Shown in pieces: positions 10,130 to 21,634 of a stretch of 64,000 nt of DNA. This stretch comes from Zea mays (taxonomy: Eukaryota; Streptophyta; Magnoliopsida; Poales; Poaceae), in contig NC_050099.1 of NCBI RefSeq assembly GCF_902167145.1, forward strand, positions 240,758,588-240,822,587, read 5' to 3'. A program made the position numbers and the translations under genes. Position 1 is the first letter of the stretch; the number at the start of each line of letters is the position of its first letter. The notes beneath the pieces were generated by a model. The model searched no databases and had not been told where the DNA came from. It saw only the letters and a list, made by a program, of their open reading frames with translations.

Positions 10130-11454
10130 TGATAGTCGCCTAGAGGGGGGGGGTGAATAGGGCGAAACTGAAATTTACAAATATAAACACAACTACAAGC
10201 CGGGTTAGCGTTAGAAATATAAACGAGTCCGCGAGAGAGGGCGCAAAACAAATCCCAAGCGAATAAGCAAGTGAGACACGGAGATTTGTTTTACCGAGGT
10301 TCGGTTCTTGCAAACCTACTCCCCGTTGAGGAGGCCACAAAGGCCGGGTCTCTTTCAACCCTTCCCTCTCTCAAAACGGTCCCTCGGACCGAGTGAGCTT
10401 CTCTTCTCAAATCAAAGCCGGGAACAAAACTTCCCCGCAAGGGCCACCACACAATTGGTGCCTCTTGCCTTGATTACAATGGAGTTGTGATCTCAAGAAC
10501 AAGTGAGAAAGAAAAGAAGCAATCCAAGCGCAAGAGCTCAAATGAACACGGCAAATCACTCTCACTAGTCACTAGGGTTTTGTGTGGAATTGGAGAGGAT
10601 TTGATCGCTTTGTGTGTGTCTAGAATTGAATGCCTAGCTCTTGTAAGTGGTTGAGAAGTGGAAAACTTGGATGCAATGAATGGTGGGGTGGTTGGGGTAT
10701 TTATAGCCCCAACCACCAAACTTGACCGTTGGCTGGAGGCGTCTGCTCGATGGCGCACCGGACAGTCCGGTGCACACCGGACAGTCCGGTGCCCCTGCCA
10801 CGTCATCACTGCCGTTGGATTCTAGCCGTTGGAGCTTCTGACTTGTGGGCCCGCCTGGGTGTCCGGTGCACACCGGACAGGTACTGTTTGATGTCCGGTG
10901 CACCGGTATGGGCATGTCTGACGTCTGCGCGCGCTGCGCGCGCATTAAATGCACCGCAGGGAGCCGTTGGCGCCGAAGAGAGCCGTTGCTCCGCTGGTAC
11001 ACCGGACAGTCCGGTGCACACCGGACAGTCCGGTGAATTTTAGCGGAGCGGCTGCCACGCGAACCCGAGGCTGGCGAGTTCCGGAGACCGCGCTTCCTTG
11101 GAGCACCGGACATGTCCGGTGCACACCGGACAGTCCGGTGAATTATAGCGCGCCGGCTTCCGAGAAATCCCGAGGGTGAAGAGTTTGAGTCTGAGTCCCC
11201 TGGTGCACCGGACAGGTACTGTTCACTGTCCGGTGGCACACCGGACAGTCCGGTGCGCCAGACCAGGGGTGCCCTCGGTTGCCCCTTTGCTCCTTTATTG
11301 AATCCAAAACTTGGTCTTTTTATTGGCTGAGTGTGAACCTTTTACACCTGTATAATCTATACACTTGGGCAAACTAGTTAGTCCAAAGATTTGTGTTGGG
11401 CAATTCAACCACCAAAATTATTTAGGAACTAGGTGTAAGCCTAATTCCCTTTCA
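10130..11454 (-). repeat. Element A 5' LTR
   Basis: This is the promoter-bearing copy of the 1.32-kb LTR, next to the PBS. The TATA-type box complement is at 10698-10705. Palindromes and AACGG-type motifs (CCGTT on the plus strand) lie upstream in transcription direction. It is identical to the 3' LTR in every stretch I compared except one extra G near 10147. Confidence 0.95.
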
Positions 11455-12044
11455 GCTATAAAAGGGACCCCTAGGCGCATGGAGGAGAATACCAAGCATT
11501 CCTTGAGCACTCTTGATCACTCACACTCCGTTCTTGCGCACTTGTTCAACATTCTAGTGATTTAAGCTCCGTTCTAGTGTGCTAGTATTTTGAGCTTAAG
11601 TCTGGGTCTTGTGTGTGTGTATTTGCTGTGATCTTTGTGTCTTGTGTGAGTTGCTAATCCCTCCCTTACTCCGTGCTTCTCTGTGAACTTCAAGTGTAAG
11701 GGCGAGAGACTCCAAGTTGTGGAGATTCCTCGCAAACGGGATTAAGAAAAGCAAAGCAAAACACCGTGGTATTCAAGTGGGTCTTTGGACCGCTTGAGAG
11801 GGGTTGATTGCAACCCTCGTCCGTTGGGACGCCACAACGTGGAGTAGGCAAGCGTTGGTCTTGGCCGAACCACGGGATAAACCACTGTGCCATCTCTGTG
11901 ATTGATCTCTTGTGGTTATTGTGTTTTGTTGAAGACTCCTCTCTAGCCACTTGGAAATTATTGTGCTAACACTTAACCAAGTTTTTGTGGCTTAAGTTTC
12001 AAGTTTTACAGGATCACCTATTCACCCCCCTCTAGGTGCTCTCA
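11455..12044 (+). repeat. E1 3' LTR, second half with TATA box
   Basis: The E1 LTR resumes after element A with the duplicated GCTAT, so TATAAAAG is rebuilt at 11457-11464. The rest matches the R/U5 part of the other Opie-like LTRs and ends with GGTGCTCTCA at 12044. The upstream palindrome region is now separated from this TATA box by 9.5 kb. Confidence 0.9.
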
Positions 12045-12163
12045 CATATCTGCCTGGACTTCTCACTCTGTTGACCACGAGCGACAGATATGTTGAGGAA
12101 TGGGTCCGAGTTTTCTATGCTTCTGTATGGATCGACCCTGATGACTAGTGGATGAGATTTCGC

Positions 12164-12558
12164 TAGGGATGAAAGTGGTAATCTGAACTGTTAGAACAAA
12201 TTTAATATTTTAAAATAGATATGTATAAAATTTGATGTTGATATTTTCTTATGTTATCAAGCACATTAGTACAAATATGAATAAAATATTAAATAAGTTA
12301 TTTTATGTATTATTTGCTCCCTACAACACAAAAAGTTGAAAAAATTACCGAATTTGTTTCCGAATCCATACCAAAGTTTATATCTATTATTTGAGAAAAT
12401 GTAGGATGAATTTGAGGTTTACTTTTTATGAATCTTAATAAGCTGGATGTTAAAACAAGAATACAAATTTGTATTGTATATTCTATATCCTATTTATTCG
12501 CAATCAAAGGAAAAACTGATTACCGAATAAATACCGTTTCCGACCATTTTCATCCCTA
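12164..12558. mobile_element. hAT-type MITE (395 bp) with 8-bp target duplication
   Basis: The terminal inverted repeats are TAGGGATGAAA at the left and TTTTCATCCCTA at the right. The flanking direct repeat GATTTCGC (12156-12163 and 12559-12566) is 8 bp, as expected for hAT elements. The interior is AT-rich and non-coding. Removing it and one target copy restores the frame of the F ORF, so it inserted into coding sequence. Confidence 0.9.
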
Positions 12559-12566
12559 GATTTCGC

Positions 12567-13910
12567 TTTGAGCGAGAGGATGTTACAATTCATGCCAGCC
12601 AAATTCGTCAGTTGTTTGGATTCAACGAGTCATCGACTCATCTTCACAGCTTGTGCTACGGCTCCTCTGATCCTGTTCGTCGCCCTCATGGCGGAGTTGC
12701 TCCTTGTACAGCTCACGTCGCGGCTTTGTTCCGACCGCCCTTCTCAGATGGATCGCGACGTTCTCCGGCAGACTTCACCATAGTGGCCAAGTTTTTATAT
12801 AAGCTCATGAGACGGACGCTTCTGCCGTGGATGGGTTACAGGGAGGCTGCTACTCATATCCAGCTTTGGCTACTTCGTGCCCTGGTCTCTCACTCAGAGT
12901 TTGATGTTGTGGACTTCCTTATTTGTGAGATCGAGGACACCGTACTGAATGGTCTATGTGCTCGTCGACAGCTGCCATATGCTCACTATCTCTGTCACAT
13001 CTTCGCTCAGTTGATTCGGCCACCACAGTTTCAGGGCACTCTTGAGGCCTCTGGCCTTCTCTTTGGGTCCTACCGTCCAGCCCCTGAGGATCCTGTGCCG
13101 ACACCTGCTCCAGAGATTGACACTCAGGCCAAGGATACCGCTTTTCACCAGTTCGAGACTCAGGGCGCAGCAGTCCCTAACGACGACGATGATGATGATG
13201 ATGATGATGACGATGACGACTTTGGGGTTCCGCCTCCACCTCCTATGCCTCCACGCACTCATGATCATGAGGCTGGGAGTTCCAGTGGTGATGCCCCTGC
13301 TGCCCCTCCTGCCATTGACCCTGCTCTTGCTGTGATCCTCCAGACCCTTACTCAGCAGCAGGCTCACTTGGCAGCGGTCCAACAGCAGATGTCCGAGAGA
13401 ATGCTCTCGATGTTTCAGACTATTCATGATAGACAGGATACTCTGCAGCAGCAACTTCTCCAAGACCGGGCTGAGAACAGGGCATTCATGACTCTCATGC
13501 TTCATACCGGTGTTCCGATTCCCCCAGTTCAGTCAGCACCGCCTCCACCTCTTAAGGCTGCTGTTGTGCCAGCCATTCAGCCAGGACCCCCTCTTCCTAC
13601 AGTTGGTCCTGCTTCCTCTCCGCTCCGGTCGGTCACCCTGGTTTTCTTGTCGCCGGTCATCAGCTTCGTCAGCACTCAGCCGCCAGTGCCACCAGCTCTT
13701 GCTGTTACCACTGCTGCTGTGGCGGTGTCTGTGACCTCCTCAGCTCCGGTAGCTCCTGCAGCGTAGCCTCAATCCGAGTCAGTACCAGCTCCAGCTTCTA
13801 CGACAGATCCTGGATCCGAGACTAACTCTGACCCTCAGCTGGTGTTCGCTCTTCTGCCTCGACCGCGACCGGATGCGCCCCCGCCACCTCCTTCCTCTTC
13901 TGATGTGTAG
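12567..13910 (+). pseudogene. Element F ORF in env position, unknown protein, decayed
   Basis: The frame runs from before the MITE (12045-12163, with an in-frame TAG in GATGACTAG near 12147) through 12567 to a TAG at 13764-13766. It stays open after that to TAG 13908-13910, so the first TAG is probably a later nonsense change. The N-terminal half (RFEREDVTIHASQIRQLFGF, then MRRTLLPWMGYREAATHI) resembles the broadly distributed 'putative plant transposon protein' type found in plant retroelements; this is weak recognition only. A run of 13 Asp (about 13181-13220), a Pro-rich stretch, a Gln-rich helix (about 13345-13470) and a long Pro/Ala tail follow. No enzyme motif is seen. It sits directly before the polypurine tract, where Sireviruses can carry an env-like gene. 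Confidence 0.6.
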
Positions 13911-14358
13911 GTTTGGGTTCCCTTTTGGTGTTTGACGCCAAAGGGGGAGAGATATGAGAGTTGTGAGAGCTAGGGGGAGTTAGAGAGTTAGTAGAGAGTC
14001 ATTTTGATGTAATATATGTGCTTGTTACTCTCTGTACTAGCTCCACTTTTGTATGATGATTTTGGCTCACAAACTCTATTATATACTCTCGATGCTTATG
14101 TTGACTATGTGTGTATTATGTTTTCACCTTATATGTTATCACCAGTCTTCTAGCTCTTGTTCATCGATTTGATTTCACTTTTATATGAACAAGAAACTTA
14201 CGATGTGTATGCGCTCAATCCTATTATCATGTTACACACTTTTGCTGTCAAAGACTATTGAGTACAACTAACCATCTTCTCTATTGACAAAAATTTCAAA
14301 AACAAACTACTCTCACAAATCTTGTAGGGTTGTCATCAATCACCAAAAAGGGGGAGAT
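13911..14358 (+). other. Element F spacer with polypurine tracts
   Basis: This stretch is non-coding. GGGGGAG tracts lie near 13943 and 13973 and at 14345-14358, the last one abutting the LTR. No ORF of note is present. Confidence 0.65.
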
Positions 14359-15759
14359 TGAAAGCATCTAGGCCCCTGGTTGGTTTTAGTGATTAATGAC
14401 AACGTAGTGTTATATGTGACTAACGTGTGTTTTGCAAAGACAAATGGTAAGTTAGGTCGCATTACAGGTAGATGTACTACACAGGTGAAAACAATCCCAA
14501 AGATAAGAACTTGAAGCGACGGCTAAAGCGACGAAACACAAAGTGAAGGTCTTCGTATTCCGAGTGTCAAGGAGTTGCAGACACTCGTGATATAGTTAGG
14601 TCTTTTATTTTGTTTTAGCCGTACTATAAAGAGGGGTTGTCGATGAGTAGTTTGACCAAGAGAGTTCTAGTGTAGTGTTGGTGCATATTCACACTCACAT
14701 ATAGTGCTAGGTGACACTCTAGAACATACTCACAAGTTAGAACGAAAACCGATTTGAAAAACAGCAGGAAATAGAAGTTAGGGTTTCTGGCCTTGGGGCA
14801 CCGGACTGTCCGGTGCGCCCTCTGTTAGGTGGGGCCAGGCTAGCCCGGGGAAGGGTTTCCCCCGCGCAGAACCCAGAGACCGCAAGGTTCACGAGATGAA
14901 TTATAGTGGCGCACCGGACAGTGACTGTTCACTGTCCGGTGTGCCATCTGCACAACGGCTACCTGTCAGAACTAGCCGTTGGAGTCGACCGTGTGGCGCA
15001 CCGGACTGTCTGGTGCGCCAATGCGCAGAATAGTGCTGGTAACGGCTAGTTGGTGGGTGAGGGCTATTTATACCCCCTCTACCCACCATATTCAATGTCT
15101 TGCTGTCCACATTTATTCCTGCACATTGGTAGAGCATTGCAAGCACCAAAAGCCTAGTGAGGTGATTAGAGAATCTTAATCCCGCATTTGGACCTCATTA
15201 GCGCTAGCGAGAGCCACCTAGAGCACACATCACTTGCATTAGGCTTCTCTTGGTCAAGCGAAAGTCTACGACTCGTTACTCTTGGTGATTGACATCACCT
15301 AGACGGCTTGGTGGCGTTGGGAGCTCGATGATCATCGTGGAGATCTTGTTGGTGACCCGACTCAAGTTTGTAAGCGGTCGTGAGGGATCCACCGCGCCGG
15401 AGTGGCAAAGGATCATCTCGTAGTGAGCACTTGGTTCTTGCGAGGACCAAGGGGGAGCGATACCCTTGCGTGGGTGCTCCAACGAGGACTAGTGGAGAGT
15501 GCCGATTCTTCGATACCTCGGGAAAAATTGGAGGAGTCTTCTAAACCTTACTTTACATTCCGCACTTAATTCAAGCATTTTACATTGTGTATTTGTTTAG
15601 CAAGTATTTGAAGTATTGTCTTAGCATTGTTGTATTTCTAATATTATTCTCTTAGTGCTAGTTGTTGGGGTGAAGTTGGGCTCTTGCTTAGGTTTTAATT
15701 AGTGTTGATTTTTAGAAAAAGCCCAATTCACCCCCCTCTTGGGCATCATGATCCTTTCA
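14359..15759 (+). repeat. Element F 3' LTR (1.4 kb)
   Basis: It starts TGAAAGCATC and ends GATCCTTTCA. It contains CACCGGAC..GTCCGGTG-type palindromes near 14799, 14912 and 14998, AACGG/CCGTT motifs nearby, and a TATTTATA box near 15065. The overall sequence is unlike the Opie-like and Ji-like LTRs, so the shared motifs stand out. Confidence 0.75.
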
Positions 15760-15919
15760 GGTAGGATAATCGAGGAACGACGAAGGCGCCTAACACCAAA
15801 AATGGTAGAGATGCTTCTTTGCATGAAAGACTGAGAACTTGGTGAAGCTAGAGGGCAGCATTGTACACAGGATCAAGAACTTGAAGATGCATTTGAAGGA
15901 CTTTATCTTGATGACCCGT
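15760..15919 (+). pseudogene. hAT transposase C-terminal fragment
   Basis: Reading from 15760 gives a peptide with RRRRLTPKMVEMLLCMKD, then an in-frame TGA, then ELGEARGQHC and an acidic end (ELEDAFEGLYLDD). This is the layout of the hAT dimerisation domain, where LTP.MVE..LC.KDW is typical; the TGA sits where the Trp would be. It directly follows the F LTR, so F probably inserted into a hAT element. The fragment is dead. Confidence 0.55.
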
Positions 15920-16510
15920 AGGACTTTTATCTTCCTAGTTCCTACTCCATTCTGTTGATTTGGAAATCTGTTGATGTAAGTTGTAATATGTAACTGAACA
16001 ATCTTGACATGAACTATTAAATTAGAGTTGGGTTGTACTCTTTTTTCCTTTCTAGGGTTTTCTCACGAGGAGTGAGTTTTTACCTAGAAAGGTTTTTAAT
16101 GAGGCAGCCATTGCACGAACAACTCTAATCCTTTATTTAAGATCTACTTTTTATCTCAACTGTGTGAATGTGCAAGTGTGAATCTGTGTATATTCTGACC
16201 TTTATATTTCTGATTTGTATATATATATATATATTGTGTGAATGTGCAAGTGAAGGGATAATGTGTAAACTGGTAATTGTCGTGCTCGCGCTGGCACGAG
16301 CTCCTTCATGGGTCGTGCTTTCCGGACCAGCCCGACACGGTTGGGCCGGATCAGTGCCGTGCTCGGCTGGTAGAATCAGCCCGTCGGGTGTCACGGCCTG
16401 GCACGGTTATCTGTTCGGGCTTATTCGTGTCGGGCTCAAATGGGTCAGGCCAGAACGGGCTCGAGCTGGGCCGGACCATGCCGCCCGTTTGGACATCTAT
16501 ACCCATGCAC
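15920..16510 (+). mobile_element. Probable hAT 3' region with GC-rich subterminal repeats
   Basis: From about 16260 to 16505 the DNA is rich in GGGC, CGGGC and GCACG words, as in grass hAT subterminal regions. It follows the transposase fragment. I could not define the terminal repeat or target duplication. A short (AT)n run is at 16217-16235. Confidence 0.35.
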
Positions 16511-17518
16511 ACCTATAACGGGTCATAGCAGCTCCTTGCATGTTGTGTGGAGGTCTGAGTCCCATCATTGCAAGTGTATCTAGTGGGTACTGCTCCTTAG
16601 GAGCCAGCTAAGAAAATAGGCTCGCTGCTGTGTCGTTAATTCCTGTTGAATTTGATCAACTTTCGCGCAATTTTAATTTGTATGTATGATATTTATTATT
16701 TTTATTTCCTATTTCAAATAAAAAATAAAACTAAGCATGTTTTATACCACAATTTCTATCTTAATTAATTATTTTCTATCGTAAATAATTAGTAGAAAAA
16801 TGCATGCTTGGACATAGGAATTTTTTATCTTATCTGCTTATTATCATGCATTAATTCTAGTATTATTTTTGTTTTATTTCCCATAGTAAATAATTAGCAA
16901 AAATTAATAAAAAATGCAAGTGGAAGCTATAATGCACATATTCAAACCGTTCTAAATATTTGTATTGCATTGAGCTTCCGGACTCACGTCGAGCGATTAA
17001 ATTGTATAGCGGGTACTCGGACACGCCGATCAGGCTGCGTTATTAATCGACTGATTTATGTCATTGGCTGAGCATTGGTTGTGTCCTGGTAACACGACAC
17101 AATATTTGTGTCGTAAAACTTGGTTGCGTCATGTAATTGCTATGTCGCACTCTCGCTTAATCAGACCGCCCTCGTCGGGTCAGACCACCATCGCCGAGTC
17201 GCTTATTTTTTGCATGACATGTAGGCATTGTTTGTCTGTCGTGATCATCGAACCACAATTGCGCTTGTTCCGCATGTTGCATGGACTTACCTTGTAACTA
17301 GACTATCGAGCCACAACTGCGCCTGTTGTGCTTGTTACGAAGACTTGTTTTGTTGTCGTAGCCCTGATGGCCGCACACACTTTGATACCAGATACGCTGG
17401 AGCTTGTACTCGCGTACAACAAGGTGAGTTATTCATACCCTTAAAGTCACATCAGAGTACAACCTTCGTAAATAATTTTGTTTGGCCTACATTTTGTTTG
17501 ATTTATGTTGTGTGGCAT

Positions 17519-17521
<3 letters not shown>
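16511..17521. other. AT-rich intergenic DNA, no gene seen
   Basis: I see nothing codable. From 17240 to 17350 two imperfect direct copies of about 50 bp occur (around ATCGAACCACAATTGCGC and ATCGAGCCACAACTGCGC). Confidence 0.4.

Positions 17522-17584
<63 letters not shown>
17522..17584. repeat. (AT)n microsatellite, about 31 repeats
   Basis: An uninterrupted AT dinucleotide run of 63 bp. ORFs reading Ile-Tyr repeats through it are artefacts. Confidence 0.98.
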
Positions 17585-17585
<1 letters not shown>

Positions 17586-18179
17586 CCAAGTGGTCATAAC
17601 AACTTTCACAAGCTTTATAGTTCTTTGTAGATCTGGAAAATTAATGAAATACTTATTAAACACATATAAGATAATTCTCTGCTCTTTTCTCATGCATAAA
17701 GTCTTACCTGAAGTAATATGAAGAAATTCAATACAATGCATGAGTCTTTTTGCATAAAAGGCATCACAAATTGGGATTCATTTAGTAAGCAAAAAGACCT
17801 TACATGATGTAATTGATAATAATAACAGTAAATTTGCATAAAAGGCTCCAAACGACAAATAGTGTGCAAGAGCCCCTGAAGTATTTTTATGGCTAACACG
17901 GTGTATTTGATGATAATAATAACAATAAATTTATAGAATTGTAACCACGAAGTAACCTGTCGTTGTGTGTCTCGCTGAAAGTTGAGAGTAACCCTTCACG
18001 TTGAAAGAAAAAGATGTAGCTTCCATGCCACTGCATTAATTTAAGTCCAAAGATCACTACATAAAACCCCTATCTGTAGTGTGCGTAAAATTTCCTAAAT
18101 AAATCACCATAAATAACATAGATTGGCCACAACTAGATGATTATGGTTGGGATTTTATATGTATTCTTTTAGAACATCT
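17585..18179. other. Intergenic DNA, nothing recognised
   Basis: AT-rich sequence without a credible ORF or a repeat boundary I can define. Confidence 0.3.
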
Positions 18180-20345
18180 CATCATTAGGGGGAGGAATGT
18201 TCATCTAGTGTAATGCCTCAATATTCTATTAAACGCACAAAAGCCAAACTGAACCTGTCGTTCGGTGTGAACTCCTATGTATTTGGAGTTTGCTAGAAAT
18301 CGTTGAGGAGTAACCATATTGGTTTGAATGCTTCTACCTGATGTAGATGTGGATATACCTAGGATTAATATCATATCCACATTTAACTTATTGGCATTTG
18401 ATCTATTCTCGGGGACACGTGCGAATATGATCCACTGACCTTAGTCAAAGCATGTGTTTTGATAACAGAATATGTGGTCTGCGATAACTCTCCTCCGGTT
18501 AATTCACCCTGGTGGTAATTTGCCTCACAAAGAGGTTCATCTTGATGATGAAGTTCCTAGCAATGCGTGCAATATCATTGTGCTAGGAATATGGGACAAT
18601 GAATCTTTCATTTTTGGGAAATGATGAAGATCATTATTAAATGTGGGAGACAAATTTGTGACACCTATATTGCCTCTCTAAGTTGCATATGGATCCAATA
18701 CAAATTCCTAGGAATGAGTGCATGAAGCTCTCTTATCGGGTCATTGATAAATGCAACCGAGGTTGAACCAAGAATCACAAAGTGAAAGTCAGGAGCTTGA
18801 AGTTCGGACATTTATGGACACTCTTGAAATAATGTATGGTGAATGTGAGGTCCAAGTGATCTTGTGAGAGACTCACCCCACATATGTGTAGAATAAACAT
18901 TGTTCCGCTATATGATATAATTTGGCAATGGTATGAATTAAAATATGCAGTTAAAGGATTCGAAAGATCCATCATGAGATCCTAGGAGGACTCATATTCT
19001 TGAATTATAAATATGCAGCATATAAATCTCATACCGAATAATACATTCCTGATGAATGATCATTCTCCTATGTAGAGAGAATATCTCCTAGTTGAGATTA
19101 TACTTCCCTGATGGAACCCTTCCAGAAGAAACAAAGTCTGTGTTGAACACCAAAGTTTGATAATCCCTATCAAGGGACAAAGACCCATACAAACTCAAGA
19201 GAAATAAGATGAGGTAACAAAGGACTTGAAGTTCACCGAAGAAGCACCTGTACATTCCATGAGTTTTACTCATGATATATTCTACTAGATGGAGAATTAT
19301 GATATCCTCTAAAACCCTGCTGGCAAAACCCTAAATGGTTTAGGTGTTACTAGCAAAATATCCCCATTGTGCCAGAATGACATACTATAACTATGTATTC
19401 GATTGATGAGAATCCCTAATGGATTACAATCTTTGATAGTCTTTTGTTACATCATCATAGAAGTTGAATAGTCATATTTAGAATATGTACTATTGCAACT
19501 ATATTACCCCCTAAGTCCTTTGGAAGGACAAATTATTTGTTTTACACAACCATGTATACATTGTGGTCTATGATAGAATGAAAAGTGTATCACCCCAACC
19601 TCATCCATCCTCATTATTTCAGATGAACAATGAGACATATATCTTGAAGAATATGTTTGAATTATGAGGGATAATGACTTTGATAGATGTCATCATGAGG
19701 GGACTGGATGCTTATTTTGATCATAATTGTGATACACTAAATGTCATATTGTATACCCTGAAGGCATCAACTTGATGATCAATATGTGAACCTTTATGAA
19801 AGTTTCTATCATATAGATCCAGTCAATCGAACACCACCAATCAAAGTGGCTTATTTATGTTGATATGAGCACTTACTTTGTGTATCCTAGAAGTGAGTTG
19901 AGGTGAAGTTATGAGATAATCCTTGCGACAATATGCAATCCATTTGCTAAATCTTTGCATGCATATACTTCCAGAAGAAGGTGTTTTGCCATACTGAGAT
20001 ATTTTTGCAAGGATCAGGGGAGCACATTTCTAAAGTTAGCCTTTATAGAAGATTTGATGGAATCTAGATCTAGAAGATCGAAATCTATCCTGATGACAAT
20101 TGTTGTACTCTTTTTCCCTTGGTGAGTTTTCCTAAAGTTTCTCTCATGAGTTTTTTTAACGAGGCAACAAAGTGAAAATGCAATTTGCGTCACCATGCAC
20201 TCTTTCTCCATATTTTTCCCACTGGATTTTTAGGAGTTTTAACGAGGCAACAAAGTGTATAACGAATATATATAGAGACATGATACCCATCAGGGGTATA
20301 TTCGATATGAGCCCACCAAACCTTAGGGTTAGGTTTCTTAACATG
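18180..20345 (+). mobile_element. Old, decayed copia retroelement remnant
   Basis: There are many stops and no long frame. The clue to a copia origin is near 19930-20035: a peptide like NPFAKSLHAYTSRR...ILRYFCKDQGS resembles the end of copia RNase H (DLFTKSLP type). It is followed by sequence typical of grass copia LTRs (TTGTTGTACTCTTTTTCCCTT at 20100 and GTTTTAACGAGGCAAC near 20237). I cannot place LTR borders. Confidence 0.4.
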
Positions 20346-20772
20346 GCTAAAGTGTAGACACATCAGCTAAACTTGATTGTTTGAGTAGCAGGCTTCGCCT
20401 CTTCAGGGCTTTTGCTGGGGGGCTGGTCACCGGTGGTTGGGCCTGAGACCAGGTGGACGATGGCCTCTGGCCCATGGACCGAAAGGCGTGAAGCCGTGAA
20501 AAGACAGTAGAGAATGGACCTTTTCATCCCTATTAGTGGGTTTTTTGTGTTTGCATAAATGGTTCAGGCTCGTGCTCGCCATGGGTCATGGCCACGACCC
20601 AAGCATGGTTCGATGCATTGGGTTGGCTTGGGCTAGCCCGAAATAATTTCGTGTCGTGCGTGTCGTGCTTTTTTCGGTCTTATGTCAACCCGCCAGACCC
20701 GACCCGAATGTACAACTCTAATGCATCTAGGGAGCAATAGCAGCTTCTGGCCGCCAGAAGCTCTCCATAAGC
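20346..20772. other. GC-rich hAT-like subterminal sequence, no gene
   Basis: The stretch 20560-20720 is rich in GGGC, CGTGTCGTGC and CCCGACCC words, similar in style to 16260-16505. It may be a fragment of a hAT element. There are no clear ends. Confidence 0.3.
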
Positions 20773-20985
20773 TAAGGGAGTGTTTGGCACAGCTCAACTT
20801 CATATAAACCAGCTCAACTTCATAATAAACTTCACAGTTGAGCATCCCAGTTTCAAATTAACGGAGTTTCTAAATATGTTTGGCTTGGAGATCAACTTTA
20901 GCTTTAATAAAATGAAATTTTGTTTAGAAAAGTCTCTTGTACCCTTGAATATGTATGGGATTGTTTTTGTTGTTGTAGTTTAATA

Positions 20986-21066
20986 CTCCCTCCGTTCTTT
21001 GTTAGTTGTCACTGTTTAGTTTAAAAATGAACCAACAGACGATAAAATATTCGAAAACAGAGGTAG
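20986..21066. mobile_element. Stowaway MITE (81 bp)
   Basis: The ends CTCCCTCCGTTC and the complement of GAAAACAGAGGTAG are inverted repeats. TA dinucleotides flank it (20984-20985, 21067-21068). This is the standard small grass Stowaway form. Confidence 0.85.
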
Positions 21067-21068
21067 TA

Positions 21069-21634
21069 TTAGAGGTCTTGTCACCGCCTGGCCAATCAAA
21101 TGCGCCAAGCATGAAAATGATTATCGTTTGTCTACTCAATGTATAGTAACCATAATGACCAAGTTGGAAAAAAAGTTCACTAAACAACTGACCAGTTCAT
21201 ATGGCATGCAAGAAAAGCTGAATAACTGCCGTGACTTGCAGACCATTGGACGCGTGGGTGTGGAGGTCGATGCCCTCATGCTAACGTCTACCGGGTTCCC
21301 CATGCCCGGTTGTGTCGAGGCAGCTAGGTGGCATGCCTAAGCTCCGGCTGCCCGCACCAGGGTTCACAATTTCGTTTGCATAGATACGAATTTCGTTTTG
21401 TTGACTAAAAATTAAATTTTGTATTTTTATATTTTAAATCAAAATCTACTTAAATTTGGAACGAAATTCGATTTTCGGTGAGTAACGAAAACAGAATAAT
21501 TCATCGAAACCCGCTGATTTCGATTTGAGAAAGTGAACGCTGGACCGCACCACAGGTCCCTGCGGCCGCCGCAACGACGTTGGCAAGCTCAAGCAGCTAC
21601 GCGCTGAGGTTTGCTGGCGCACGTCACATGTTTA
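21069..21634. other. Intergenic DNA between nested MITEs
   Basis: No gene is seen. From 21360 to 21530 an AT-rich stretch repeats CGAAATTCG/TTCGTTT words, possibly an old MITE. Confidence 0.3.

Larger units (their letters stand above)
1964..11454 (-). mobile_element. Sirevirus A (Ji-like), complete and very young, inserted in the E1 LTR
   Basis: This is a complete 9.5-kb copia LTR retrotransposon on the minus strand. It is flanked by GCTAT at 1959-1963 and 11455-11459. The 5' LTR is 10130-11454 and the 3' LTR 1964-3287. Read by eye, the LTRs differ only by one G in a G run (8 versus 9), which implies a very recent insertion. Gag and pol are both open. PBS, gag, pol, spacer and polypurine tract are in Sirevirus order. 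The LTR (minus-strand start TGAAAGGGAATTAGGC) differs from the E1/B/C/D type, so A is another family, probably Ji-like. Confidence 0.95.
1..12044 (+). mobile_element. Sirevirus E1 (Opie-like), 3' part, split by element A
   Basis: This is the 3' end of a plus-strand Ty1/copia Sirevirus: the end of pol (to 518), a spacer with purine tracts (519-1317), and a 3' LTR beginning with TGAAAGGG at 1318 and ending with CTCTCA at 12044. The LTR is interrupted at 1963/1964 by element A and resumes at the repeated GCTAT (11455-11459). The 5' LTR, gag and most of pol lie left of the window. The LTR and pol tail closely resemble elements C and D. The family name Opie-like is from recognition of the LTR start. 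The five bases after the LTR (12045-12049, CATAT) may be the target duplication, but the left copy is outside the window. Confidence 0.9.
12045..15759 (+). mobile_element. LTR retroelement F, 3' part, disrupted by E1 and a hAT MITE
   Basis: An internal region with one long decayed ORF (to 13910) is followed by purine-tract spacer DNA (13911-14358) and a 3' LTR (14359-15759). The tract AAAAAGGGGGAGAT at 14345-14358 abuts the LTR exactly as in the Sireviruses here, so F is probably Sirevirus-related or a non-autonomous derivative. Its LTR sequence is different (TGAAAGCATCTAGG...GATCCTTTCA). The E1 insertion removed the left side from view. Sequence related to its ORF recurs in the chimeric array at 48.6-61.9 kb. 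Confidence 0.75.

Noticed and set aside
13042..13505. ORFs with poly-Met or poly-Ile runs
   Set aside because: They are other-frame readings of the Asp-rich GAT/GAC repeat of the F ORF.
17482..17741. ORFs with Ile-Tyr repeats
   Set aside because: Direct translation of the (AT)n microsatellite.
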